Of a stretch of DNA of 64,000 nucleotides, positions 7,958 through 17,118 are shown one piece after another. Source of the stretch: Paracoccus aestuariivivens (GTDB lineage Bacteria; Pseudomonadota; Alphaproteobacteria; Rhodobacterales; Rhodobacteraceae); the NCBI RefSeq assembly GCF_009711225.1, contig NZ_WMIE01000009.1, forward strand, positions 1 to 64,000, in the 5' to 3' direction. Within the stretch, counting starts at the first letter, position 1; each line of letters opens with the position of its first letter. The position numbers and the translations under genes were made by a program. The notes below the pieces were generated by a model that was not told the origin of the DNA, did no database searches, and was given only the letters and a program-made list of their open reading frames with translations.

Positions 7958-9505
7958 TCAAAGCTGCGGTTTCGTCTGCGTGGGTGGCGGCAAAGTGGTG
8001 CTGCCGACCTTCGCATCATGGCCGCCCTGCTGGGCGTCCTGAGCCCGTTGCGACAGCATCTGATCGGCGATGGCTTCGGCGCGTGCCAGCGCTTCGGTCA
8101 ATGGTTCGCTGCGATTGGCCGGAGCGGCCAGCGGACGCGCGCTGCCGACGACTTTGGAGGCGACAGTGGCTGCGGCCTCTTGCACGGCGGCGGTGATGGC
8201 CGCTGCATTTGCGGGCGATCTCACAGGCTCGGCCGGAGCGACAGCGGGTGTGTCGGTCACGCGGGTCGTCAAGCTGGTCGAACGGGTCGGAGGCCTGCTC
8301 GCACGGATCGAAATCGGAGCGGATGTGGTCGAAGGTGCCGAATGGGCGACGTCCTCGATCCGGACGCCGGCGTCCAGAAACTCGACGGTCGTGACATTCG
8401 CCTTGACCATATGGGCCAGCTCCCGCGCATCCCAGTTCGTCAGCCGCACGCAGCCATGCGACTGGTTGACGAACAGTCGGGACGGTGTCGCGGTTCCATG
8501 GATACCATATGTCGGTTCGCTCAGGTCGATCCAGACATCGCCCACCGGACCGTTCGGACCCGGCGGCACGATAAGCACGCGATCATTCTTGCCCTGCTGG
8601 AAATTCCGTTTGGGATTGTAGGTATAGGTCGGGTTCAGAGCGACAGATCTGACCAGATGGGTGCCATGGGGCGAAGGCGTATCCGACGATCCGACCGTCG
8701 CGGGATAATCCGCGACCATGTTCCCGCGCACGTCATACGCGGCGACGCGACGGGTTTCCTTGTCGATGATGATGCGGGTCACGGTGGCACGGATCGGCTT
8801 CGCGGGCTTCGTGACGCTGATCGTCGTACCCGGAGCGAACCGGATGCCCGGATTGAGCAGCGCGAGGAATTTTTCGTCCATGTGGAAACGCTCGCCCAGA
8901 CGCTCGATGACGCTGGTATAACCCTGCGATTCCATCGCGGCCTTCTCGGCATAGTCGGCCGGAATTCCGTCAACCAGCCCCGAGGCATCGGCGTCGGTGA
9001 TGGTGTATTCCGAAGTCAGTGGATCGTTTGCGTAGGCGTGCAGAAGTTCCCAGACCTCCAAACTCATTCGTCCGGTCATCGGTAGGCCTTCGCGGCGCTG
9101 GAAGGCCTTCAGGGCGCTTTCGCTCATACCGCCACGCCAGCCGTCGACGACGCCCGGCGAAACTCCGGACCGGTCTAAAAGGATCTGGATCTTGGCCGTC
9201 AGCGCCGACTGGCCCGCCGGCAGATCGCCGCCGTTATAGATCGCGGTCTCGATCTCGGCGGGAGAGACCGCCCTGAGCGCCTTTTTGCCCGATGATGTGG
9301 AAGGGGTGGTTCCTATCGCGGTTTCGGTTGCCTCGGGCACTGCTGCGGTTTGTGCCGGAAGCGTGGCGCTGACGCTTGCCGCGCGGCTGGGCGGGCGAGG
9401 ATGCGGGTTTGCCTCGGCCGAGGCAGAGGCGAAACCGGCCAACATCGCGACCGAAGCCAAAGACAGGCGCTGAATCGCGCCGCAAAAGGAACCGCGTGGA
9501 AGCAT
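7958..9505 (-). CDS. L,D-transpeptidase (YkuD) with peptidoglycan-binding domain
   Basis: A 515-residue periplasmic wall enzyme. The ATG at 9505 gives a signal peptide ending near ASASAEA; an in-frame ATG at 9556 would add 17 hydrophilic residues. Next come a peptidoglycan-binding helix bundle (AFQRREGLPMTGRMSLEVW), a LysM-like hinge and the YkuD domain with HGTATPS and the catalytic SHGCVRLTNW. Such enzymes make 3-3 cross-links or attach lipoproteins to peptidoglycan, using Cys as nucleophile. A long Ala/Pro/Thr-rich C-terminal tail is unusual and may be disordered. It forms a likely operon with the extensin-like gene. Confidence 0.9.
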   Translation of the reverse strand: MLPRGSFCGAIQRLSLASVAMLAGFASASAEANPHPRPPSRAASVSATLPAQTAAVPEATETAIGTTPSTSSGKKALRAVSPAEIETAIYNGGDLPAGQSALTAKIQILLDRSGVSPGVVDGWRGGMSESALKAFQRREGLPMTGRMSLEVWELLHAYANDPLTSEYTITDADASGLVDGIPADYAEKAAMESQGYTSVIERLGERFHMDEKFLALLNPGIRFAPGTTISVTKPAKPIRATVTRIIIDKETRRVAAYDVRGNMVADYPATVGSSDTPSPHGTHLVRSVALNPTYTYNPKRNFQQGKNDRVLIVPPGPNGPVGDVWIDLSEPTYGIHGTATPSRLFVNQSHGCVRLTNWDARELAHMVKANVTTVEFLDAGVRIEDVAHSAPSTTSAPISIRASRPPTRSTSLTTRVTDTPAVAPAEPVRSPANAAAITAAVQEAAATVASKVVGSARPLAAPANRSEPLTEALARAEAIADQMLSQRAQDAQQGGHDAKVGSTTLPPPTQTKPQL

Positions 9506-9580
9506 GCTCGAATTCCGGTTTTTTGTATTACGTTTCTTGTCTGTTATGTCGAGCATTGGCCCGTTTGCCGCCTTGGGGCA

Positions 9581-9608
9581 AGCAAAGCGTTTCCGCTTTG
9601 CTCTTTTT
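9581..9608 (+). terminator. Hairpin with T-run oriented on the plus strand
   Basis: AGCAAAGCG (9581-9589), loop TTTC, CGCTTTGCT (9594-9602), then C and TTTTT (9604-9608). It sits just past the stop of the GntR regulator gene, which is on the minus strand, yet the T-run follows the hairpin only in the plus direction. On the minus strand the same stem is followed by TGCCCC. It may still end the GntR transcript as a stem-loop, or block antisense transcription. Confidence 0.6.
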
Positions 9609-9612
9609 GCGC

Positions 9613-10362
9613 CTAGATCTGCCCTTCGAAGCGATGATCCCGGGGGAAATACCGCCGCGAAAGCGATACCGGCATGTTATTGAGCCATTCCAGCCGCTCC
9701 AGATGCAGCACGGGATCGCTTTGCGGCAAATTGAGTGCGGGGGCGATGAATTCGCTGTCCGCGGTGGCGACGCCGACCGACATGCTGGCCCGATTCAGCG
9801 GAACGTTGCCAAGCAGCCATTCGCAGGCGCTGATGCCTTCAAGGACTTTGGCCGTGATGCCCGATGCGGCGAAGGTGTTGGTCCAACGTTCTTCGCAGCA
9901 ATAGGGAACGCCGTCGGCGAAATAGACCGAGCGGCTGTACAGCAGCGTTTCCGAATTGCGCAGCATCATGGCCTGCGCAACATCGTTCGGCGCCATTGTT
10001 TCTTTAGCTGAAACAAGCTTGTAGCCGTATTCATGTCCGGCGGCCTCAAGTTCGCGACGCAAAAGCGTGCGGACCAGTTGAACGCGGGGATGGGTTGCGA
10101 CGCGGGTGCCGACCTTGCGGCGGCGTTCAACGACGCCGTTTTCTGCAAGAGCCTGCATCGCACGGTTGACCGTGGCGCGCGCACAGCCCAGTTCGGCCGC
10201 CAGATCGCATTCGGTGGGGATCAATTCACCTTCTGGCCAAATGCCGTTCTGGATGCGCTCGAGTACGATGTCTTGGACTGTTTGCCAGGTCATGCCTTTG
10301 CGTTTGGAGCCGATGGGAACTACGGCCGAGGCGAGGGTGAAGCTTTGGGAATGTTGAGTCAT
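9613..10362 (-). CDS. GntR-family transcriptional regulator with UTRA domain (HutC subfamily)
   Basis: A 249-residue regulator. The N-terminal winged helix (about 25-95) contains LIPTECDLAAELGCARATVNRAMQAL and VVERRRKVGTRVA; the C-terminal UTRA ligand-binding domain (about 100-245) has LYSRSVYFADGVPYCCEERW and ends PVSLSRRYFPRDHRF. This is the HutC layout, where a small metabolite releases the dimer from DNA. It is divergent from the MFS transporter and ureidoglycolate lyase genes and probably controls them and itself. Unlike most HutC proteins it is not beside histidine-use genes, so the inducer is unknown; a ureide or purine breakdown product is a guess from context. Confidence 0.88.
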   Translation of the reverse strand: MTQHSQSFTLASAVVPIGSKRKGMTWQTVQDIVLERIQNGIWPEGELIPTECDLAAELGCARATVNRAMQALAENGVVERRRKVGTRVATHPRVQLVRTLLRRELEAAGHEYGYKLVSAKETMAPNDVAQAMMLRNSETLLYSRSVYFADGVPYCCEERWTNTFAASGITAKVLEGISACEWLLGNVPLNRASMSVGVATADSEFIAPALNLPQSDPVLHLERLEWLNNMPVSLSRRYFPRDHRFEGQI

Positions 10363-10377
10363 AAGATTATAAATAGT

Positions 10378-10405
10378 CCGTATGGGTGTCGGGGACTCGA
10401 TACGG
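10378..10405. promoter_or_regulatory. Candidate operator of the GntR/UTRA regulator
   Basis: CCGTAT (10378-10383) and ATACGG (10400-10405) form an inverted repeat with a 16-base spacer, and the spacer itself contains GTC-GGG-GAC. It begins 16 bases upstream of the regulator's start codon in the intergenic region shared with the MFS gene. The placement fits autoregulation. The spacing is wider than a classic HutC box, so this is only a candidate. Confidence 0.35.
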
Positions 10406-10604
10406 TCGACAGGGAATGACTTATCCGCAAAATGCGCGGGAAAACAAAAGCCGTCGGGAACGAAATTAACTCATGGTGAAAGTTTTTGACGCAATATGAC
10501 TGCGTTGGTCAAGTGTTTCGTTCACCAATCGCGTGAACCTTCCGACGAGTTGACATTCCTTGGGCAGCGGCTGAATGTCCCGGCATTCAGCAAGAGGTCT
10601 GCAC

Positions 10605-11795
10605 GTGTCGGAAGCAACGGCATTTCGGGGGTCTGCTCCCGCCACAACGGCATGGTCCGTTCTAATCGCGATCAGTGCCTGTCACATGATCAACGACGTC
10701 ATGCAGTCGATGCTGGCGGCGATCTATCCGCTGTTGCAGCAGGAATTCACGCTCTCCTATTGGCAGATCGGCATGATGACCTTTGCCTTTCAGGTCACGG
10801 CGTCGCTGCTGCAGCCAGTGGTCGGAGCCATCACCGACAAGAACCCGATGCCGAAGTCGCTGTCGGTCGGCATGGGCTCGACCGTTGCGGGTGTGCTGTT
10901 GCTGGCTTTGGCACATGAATATTGGGTCTTGCTGATCGGTGCGATGCTGATCGGCGTCGGTTCTTCGATCTTCCATCCCGAAAGCTCGCGCGTGGCGCGG
11001 ATTGCTTCGGGCGGGCGGTTCGGGACAGCTCAATCGCTGTTCCAGCTAGGCGGGAACTTCGGCACTGCATTGGGACCGCTACTGGCCGCTTTCGTCGTTG
11101 TGCCTTTGGGGCGGCCATCGATTGCGATCTTTTCGGCTGCCGCAATGCTGGGCTCGGCGATTTTGTGGCGGATCGGGGCATGGGCCGAAGGTCGCCGCAA
11201 GGCTGGCGGCGGACGTGCTTCCAAACAGGCGACGCTGCCGCGCAACCGTGTGGTGATGGCCATCGTCATCCTTGCGCTTCTGACCTTCACCAAGAACATC
11301 TACACGGCCAGTATCTCGAGCTATTACACCTTCTTCCTGATCGAGAAATTCGGTCTGACCACGCAACAGGCGCAACTGATGCTGTTCCTGTTCCTTGGCG
11401 GTATGGCCGGAGGGGTGATGCTGGGCGGACTTCTTGGCGACAAGGTCGGGCCGCTCAAGGTGATCTGGTTCTCGATTCTCGGTATTCTGCCCTTCACTCT
11501 GGCGCTGCCCCATGTCGGGTTGGCGACGACCGGTGTGCTGACGGTTATCATCGGGCTGATCCTTGCCTCGGCGTTTCCGGCCATCGTGGTTTTCGCGCAG
11601 GAACTGGTTCCGGGCCGCACCGGATTGATCGCGGGGATTTTCTTCGGCTTTGCTTTCGGCATGGGCGGCATCGCTGCTGCGGTGCTGGGCGTGCTGGCCG
11701 ATGCCAAGGGAATCGAGTTCGTCTATTCGGTCTGCTCGTTCCTGCCCTTGATGGGGCTGCTGACGATATTCTTGCCGAAGATGGATCGCGGCTAG
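10605..11795 (+). CDS. MFS transporter, fosmidomycin-resistance (Fsr) type
   Basis: A 396-residue inner-membrane protein with about 12 hydrophobic segments. The N-terminal half has SACHMINDVMQSMLAAIYPL and the loop AITDKNPMPKSL, followed by GVGSSIFHPESSRVAR, which is characteristic of the Fsr branch of the major facilitator superfamily. GTG at 10605 is preferred because AAGAGG lies 7 bases upstream; an ATG at 10575 has no comparable site. It is followed 49 bases later by ureidoglycolate lyase and is divergent from a GntR regulator, so it may move a purine or ureide metabolite. Members of this family usually export, and substrate is not predictable. Confidence 0.85.
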   Translation: MSEATAFRGSAPATTAWSVLIAISACHMINDVMQSMLAAIYPLLQQEFTLSYWQIGMMTFAFQVTASLLQPVVGAITDKNPMPKSLSVGMGSTVAGVLLLALAHEYWVLLIGAMLIGVGSSIFHPESSRVARIASGGRFGTAQSLFQLGGNFGTALGPLLAAFVVVPLGRPSIAIFSAAAMLGSAILWRIGAWAEGRRKAGGGRASKQATLPRNRVVMAIVILALLTFTKNIYTASISSYYTFFLIEKFGLTTQQAQLMLFLFLGGMAGGVMLGGLLGDKVGPLKVIWFSILGILPFTLALPHVGLATTGVLTVIIGLILASAFPAIVVFAQELVPGRTGLIAGIFFGFAFGMGGIAAAVLGVLADAKGIEFVYSVCSFLPLMGLLTIFLPKMDRG

Positions 11796-11844
11796 GTGCA
11801 TCACTTCGGTCTTACCGAACCTACAGGAAGTTGAAGGAAGCTTT

Positions 11845-12324
11845 ATGACCAGTATCAAGGCGCGCCCAATCTCGGCCGAGGAGTTCGCTCCGTTCGGCGA
11901 ACTGCTGATCCCCCGCGATGTACCGACCCGCATGATCAACGAGGGCCGCTGCGAACGGCACCATGCTCTGGCGACGGTCGAACGCTTCGGTGGCGAGGCG
12001 ATCATTTCGATCCTTCGCTCGGAACCGGCGAGTCTGCCCTACAGCTTTGCGCTGCTCGAACGTCATCCGCTGGGTTCGCAGGCCTTCTATCCGATGGGGC
12101 CGGATGCGTGGCTGTCCATCGTTGCGCCGGACGATAACGGCAAACCGGGTGCGCCAATTGCATTCCTTGTTCCGGCGGGTGTCGGAATCAACCTGCATGC
12201 CGGAACGTGGCATGGCGTGCTGACCCCCTTGGACCGCGCGGCGGACTTCCTTGTCGTCGACCGCACAGGCGAGGGCGTAAACCTTGAGGAAGTCGCCATT
12301 GCTCCGGTGACCGTGCAGGCATGA
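11845..12324 (+). CDS. allA: Ureidoglycolate lyase
   Basis: A 159-residue cupin-fold enzyme that splits ureidoglycolate into glyoxylate and urea late in allantoin/purine catabolism. Family features are the start IKARPISAEEFAPFGELL, the ERHPLGSQAFYPMG segment near residues 72-85 and the HAGTWHGVLTPL metal-site strand near 119-130. Length is typical. No other purine-degradation gene lies in the window, so the upstream pathway must be elsewhere. A GAAGGAAG ribosome site precedes the ATG, and the stop overlaps the rnhB start by 4 bases (ATGA). Confidence 0.88.
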   Translation: MTSIKARPISAEEFAPFGELLIPRDVPTRMINEGRCERHHALATVERFGGEAIISILRSEPASLPYSFALLERHPLGSQAFYPMGPDAWLSIVAPDDNGKPGAPIAFLVPAGVGINLHAGTWHGVLTPLDRAADFLVVDRTGEGVNLEEVAIAPVTVQA

Positions 12325-12953
12325 GTTTGCCGGACTACGCCCTTGAGCAAGCGGCAATCGATTCCGGCGCGCGCTTTGTCGCCGGGGTCGACGAAGTGGG
12401 CCGGGGGCCGTTGGCCGGACCGGTGACAGCGGCGGCGGTCATTCTGGATATGACCTGCCTGCCCGAAGGCCTGAACGATTCAAAAAAGCTGACTGCGAAG
12501 CGGCGCGATGCGTTGGCCGATGCAATCATGGCGGGATGCGACTGGGCCGTAGCCCATGCGACCGTCGCTGAGATTGATGAGTTGAACATCTTGCGCGCGT
12601 CGCATCTGGCGATGTGTCGGGCGATTTCCGGCCTGCGTCAGCGGCCATGTATGGTGCTGGTGGACGGCAACCTGTTGCCGCGGGATCTCGAACAGCCGGG
12701 GCAGGCGGTGGTCAAGGGTGACGCGCGAAGCCTGTCGATTGCTGCCGCCTCGATCCTCGCAAAAGTTGCACGCGATCGCATCATGGTGGATTTGGCGCAA
12801 CAGCACCCCGGATATGGCTGGGAAGGCAATGCCGGTTACCCGACGAAAGCACACCGCCAGGCGCTGCTAGATCTGGGCGTGACCCCACATCATAGGCGCA
12901 GCTTTGCACCCATCCACAACATCTTGTGTAAAGGCCTGTTGACAAGTTCTTGA
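12321..12953 (+). CDS. rnhB: Ribonuclease HII
   Basis: A 210-residue nuclease that cuts the RNA strand of RNA-DNA hybrids and single ribonucleotides in DNA. The family signature GVDEVGRGPLAGPVTAAAVIL begins near residue 22, with the metal-binding acidic pair D24 and E25; later acidic sites are in VDGN and near GDARSLSIAAASILAKV. The C-terminus GYPTKAHRQALLDLGVTPHHRRSF is typical. It starts inside the allA stop (ATGA), implying translational coupling, and its stop lies at the edge of the ccrM promoter region. RnhB next to ccrM is a recurring Rhodobacterales arrangement. Confidence 0.95.
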   Translation: MSLPDYALEQAAIDSGARFVAGVDEVGRGPLAGPVTAAAVILDMTCLPEGLNDSKKLTAKRRDALADAIMAGCDWAVAHATVAEIDELNILRASHLAMCRAISGLRQRPCMVLVDGNLLPRDLEQPGQAVVKGDARSLSIAAASILAKVARDRIMVDLAQQHPGYGWEGNAGYPTKAHRQALLDLGVTPHHRRSFAPIHNILCKGLLTSS

Positions 12954-12995
12954 TTCAAAAAAGAATTTGACGCCGAATCGGCAGTGAATCATCAT
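12939..12995 (+). promoter_or_regulatory. ccrM promoter region with three GANTC sites
   Basis: GATTC at 12952-12956 and GAATC at 12975-12979 and 12986-12990 place three CcrM recognition sites (GANTC) within 39 bases upstream of ccrM. The last two start 11 bases apart, about one helical turn. Two -35-like hexamers are visible, TTGACA at 12939-12944 and TTGACG at 12967-12972; the -10 elements are weak. GANTC sites in a ccrM promoter are known from Caulobacter, where methylation state affects transcription. Confidence 0.6.
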
Positions 12996-13023
12996 CGCCA
13001 CAACAAGATCGGCAGTCGAATAG

Positions 13024-14172
<1,149 letters not shown>

Positions 14173-14225
14173 GGTTTCGCCGCGTCCCGAAGATCCGCGA
14201 GCTCTGGCGCGGCCGGGACTTCCTA

Positions 14226-14263
14226 ACCCCGTCCTGCGGAACTCCGCCGGGCGGGGTCTTTTT
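14226..14263 (+). terminator. Rho-independent terminator after ccrM
   Basis: Outer arms ACCCCG (14226-14231) and CGGGGT (14252-14257) enclose an inner GCGG-AACT-CCGC stem, followed by CTTTTTG. The hairpin is long and GC-rich with a clear T-run, and lies between ccrM and the convergent alkB stop at 14277. Confidence 0.85.
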
Positions 14264-14276
14264 GTTCGCGCCCCAG

Positions 14277-15413
14277 CTAAAGTGCTCCGCGTGGTTCGGG
14301 CAGGGAGCCGCGGTTATACTCGCTCCAATCCGTGATTTCGGGATAGAACTGGCGCCGCCATGCGCGGACGCGCGGATTCATCCTGCGGCGCCATAGCGGA
14401 GGCACCATCGCGAGAAAGGTCATCGCGGGATAGCCAAATGGCAATTGCGGCGCTTCCTCGGCGTCATAGGTTTGCAGCAGGGGAAAGCGGCGGTCGGGTT
14501 TGTAGTGATGATCCGAGTGGCGCTGGAGGTTGATCAGCAGCCAGTTCGTCGCGGTATGGGACGAGTTCCAGCTATGCCGCGGCAGGACATGCTCATAACG
14601 GCCATTGCCCAGATATTTGCGGGTCAGGCCGTAATGCTCGACATAGTTGGTTAATTCGAGCTGCCAGACCGCGATAAAAGCTTGCCAGACGAATAGCGCG
14701 ATCCCCTGCCAGCCGCCCAGAAGCAAGGCCAGCCCCAGCATTGCCAATTGCAACGCGCCATAGCGCCAGAACGGATTGCGACGGTCGAATTTTGACCGCC
14801 CCGAGCGGACCAGACGCCTTGTCTCGGCGTGCCAGGCGCTGACCGGACATTCGTACAACACGCGGATAAAGTAGCGGAAAAAACCCTCGTTATAGCGCGC
14901 CGAAACGGCATCGCGAGACGTTGCGACCCAGCTATGATGGACCAGCAGATGTTCCGTCCGGAAATGCGAATAAAGTGTCGAGGCCAGCAGAAGGTCGCCA
15001 AGCCAGCGCTCGAGCGGATTCTTCTGGTGCAGCAACTCGTGTGAGTAGACGATCCCGATGGTCCCCGAGGCAACGCCGATGCCAAAGAACAGCCCCAGTT
15101 TTTCCCAGCCGGTAAACGCGGAATGCGTCGCGAACCAGATCCCGCCAAAGATCATCACCGCCTGAACGGGGAACCAGATGATGGTGATGGCGCGATACCA
15201 GAATAACTGCGCCTCGGGGGTTTCGGTGTCGGGGTTTTCCTCGTTCAGGCCCAGTACGGCGTCGAGCATGGTCATCACATACCACGCGTAAAGCGGCATC
15301 AACGCGAACCACCAGCCGCCAAAGCGGAACGCGATAATCGCAAGGGGAACCATCCCCAGTGAAAGCCAGAACGGCAGGGCATCGATCAGACGGTTGCGGG
15401 AGGCATTCTGCAT
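14277..15413 (-). CDS. alkB: Alkane 1-monooxygenase (AlkB family)
   Basis: A 378-residue di-iron membrane enzyme that hydroxylates the terminal carbon of alkanes. All histidine boxes are present: HELLH at 125-129, EHLLVHH at 154-160, NYVEHYG at 256-262 and LQRHSDHH at 296-303. The NYxEHYG and LQRHSDHH forms separate AlkB from fatty-acid desaturases. About six transmembrane helices are visible. EHLLVHH has Val where most AlkB have Gly. No rubredoxin or rubredoxin reductase is adjacent, so the electron donor is encoded elsewhere. It lies 3 bases downstream of mutY, an unexpected operon partner. Confidence 0.9.
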   Translation of the reverse strand: MQNASRNRLIDALPFWLSLGMVPLAIIAFRFGGWWFALMPLYAWYVMTMLDAVLGLNEENPDTETPEAQLFWYRAITIIWFPVQAVMIFGGIWFATHSAFTGWEKLGLFFGIGVASGTIGIVYSHELLHQKNPLERWLGDLLLASTLYSHFRTEHLLVHHSWVATSRDAVSARYNEGFFRYFIRVLYECPVSAWHAETRRLVRSGRSKFDRRNPFWRYGALQLAMLGLALLLGGWQGIALFVWQAFIAVWQLELTNYVEHYGLTRKYLGNGRYEHVLPRHSWNSSHTATNWLLINLQRHSDHHYKPDRRFPLLQTYDAEEAPQLPFGYPAMTFLAMVPPLWRRRMNPRVRAWRRQFYPEITDWSEYNRGSLPEPRGAL

Positions 15414-15416
15414 GGA

Positions 15417-16490
15417 TCAATCATCACGGGTTGGATGCTGGCTGGCCTTCGCGATCGGGGATCGCTGGCGGGCTTGAATGGGTTGGACAAGCGACCAGGC
15501 TTTACGCATCAGGCCAGGCAGGGCGCTTGGACTGAACTTGTCAATCGCCACAAGCCTGCCCCGAACCGGAGGCGTGGTCAACTTGGCCGTCATCACCGTC
15601 AGATCCAGCGCGAAATGGGTGAAAACGTGCCGGACCAGTCCACTATCCTGCCAATCTGCCATTGCCGGAGGCTCAAGCGCCGAGCCGTCCCATCCGGTCG
15701 AGGGGAAAGCCAATGTGCCGCCCAGAAGGCCTTTTTCGGGCCGCGTCTCGACCAGAACCGCATCCTGCGTGAAGCCGATCCAGACCGTTCCAGCCCGCTG
15801 CGGCTTGGCTTTCTTCGGGGCTTTGCGTGGCAGTTCGGCGGCGATGCCCTGAATCCTTGCCTGACAGCCGTTATTGACCGGACAGATGCCGCAGGCCGGA
15901 TTGCGGGGGGTGCAGATCGTCGCGCCAAGGTCCATCATGGCTTGGGCATAGTCCCCCGGACGCGCCGCCGGAGTCAGTAGCCCGGCCAATTCGTAGATCT
16001 CGGGTTTCGAGGCGGGCAGGGGCGTCTCGAGCGCGAACAGGCGCGAGATGACCCGCTCGACGTTCCCGTCCACCACTGTCTCGGGCAGGTCGAATGCGAT
16101 GGCGCTGATCGCCGCCGATGTATAGGGGCCGATGCCGGGCAATGCTGCCAGCCCGTCACGGGTCGTGGGAAATGCGCCCAAGGCCGATACGGTTCGGGCG
16201 CAAGCGACCAAGTTGCGGGCGCGGGCATAGTAACCAAGTCCGGCCCATTCGGCCATGACCTGCGAATCTTCGGCAGCGGCAAGATCGTGGACCGTGGGCC
16301 AAAGGCTGGTGAAACGTTCGAAATAGGACTTTACCGCGGCCACCGTGGTCTGTTGCAGCATCACTTCGGACAGCCAGACGCGGTAGGGATCGGTCTGGCC
16401 CTGTCCCGGAAGACTGCGCCATGGCAAAATACGGGCATGGCGATCATACCAGTCGAGCAATTCCACCGATATCACCCTCGAGTCACGCAA
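15417..16490 (-). CDS. mutY: A/G-specific adenine DNA glycosylase
   Basis: A 357-residue repair enzyme that removes adenine mispaired with 8-oxoguanine. It has the LPWR opening, the EVMLQQTTV helix, the helix-hairpin-helix LPGIGPYTSAAI followed by VDGNVERV with the catalytic Asp, and a 4Fe-4S loop with spacing C-x6-C-x2-C-x5-C (CTPRNPACGICPVNNGC). A C-terminal Nudix-like domain reads 8-oxoG. The longest frame begins with TTG at 16490, with GGAG 10 bases upstream; GTG at 16466, preceded by GAGGG 8 bases upstream, is an equally good start. It is divergent from the DciA-like gene. Confidence 0.93.
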   Translation of the reverse strand: MRDSRVISVELLDWYDRHARILPWRSLPGQGQTDPYRVWLSEVMLQQTTVAAVKSYFERFTSLWPTVHDLAAAEDSQVMAEWAGLGYYARARNLVACARTVSALGAFPTTRDGLAALPGIGPYTSAAISAIAFDLPETVVDGNVERVISRLFALETPLPASKPEIYELAGLLTPAARPGDYAQAMMDLGATICTPRNPACGICPVNNGCQARIQGIAAELPRKAPKKAKPQRAGTVWIGFTQDAVLVETRPEKGLLGGTLAFPSTGWDGSALEPPAMADWQDSGLVRHVFTHFALDLTVMTAKLTTPPVRGRLVAIDKFSPSALPGLMRKAWSLVQPIQARQRSPIAKASQHPTRDD

Positions 16491-16566
16491 TTTTCAGTTT
16501 CTCCACTCTGGCGTCCGGGCGCGGCTCGGTCCAGACTGCGCGCCAGATTAATCATATGGTCACCGC

Positions 16567-17115
16567 ATGGCCCAGAAGAAACCCGACAGTGCTCCACGCC
16601 GCCGCATGCGCGGTTTCGAGGCTGCAGCCCAGCTTGTCGCGCATCGGGTCCGTTCGGTAGGTGAATCGCGTGGTTTCGCCGTAGCGCGATTGCTGACCAA
16701 CTGGGCCGAGGTGGTCGGCCCCGAAATCGCAGCCTATGCACGCCCCGTCAAGATCAGCCACGGCAAGGGGTTCGGCGCGACGCTGACCCTGCTGGTCTCT
16801 GGCGCGCGCGCCCCGATGATCAATATGCAGCTTGAGCTGATCCGGCAGCGGGTGAATGCCTGTTACGGCTTCAACGCGGTGTCGCGGATTGCGCTGACCC
16901 AGACTGCGCCGACCGGATTTGCGGATGCGTCGGGTTTTGCCGAGGAGCAGGCGGGCTTTTCCGGACCCCGCAGCACTGCCCCGACCAGTCCCGTTCAGGC
17001 GGCCCGTGCCGACGAGATCGCGCAGGGCTTTGACGATCCCCGCCTTTCCGCCGCGATGCGGCAGATGGCTTTGAATATCCTGTCCCGCAAGGGCACCAAC
17101 GACCGAAAGGCCTAA
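16567..17115 (+). CDS. DUF721/DciA-like protein
   Basis: A 182-residue DUF721 protein. The domain (about 15-110) has RGFAVARLLTNWAEVVGPEIAAYARPVKI and the beta segment GATLTLLVSGARAPMINMQLELI, matching DciA, a loader of the replicative helicase in bacteria without DnaC. The C-terminal third is low-complexity and ends in a short helix (LSAAMRQMALNIL). It lies between mutY (divergent) and a DsbA-like gene, an arrangement seen in other Rhodobacterales. A helicase-loading role is inferred from the family. Confidence 0.8.
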   Translation: MAQKKPDSAPRRRMRGFEAAAQLVAHRVRSVGESRGFAVARLLTNWAEVVGPEIAAYARPVKISHGKGFGATLTLLVSGARAPMINMQLELIRQRVNACYGFNAVSRIALTQTAPTGFADASGFAEEQAGFSGPRSTAPTSPVQAARADEIAQGFDDPRLSAAMRQMALNILSRKGTNDRKA

Positions 17116-17118
17116 CTC

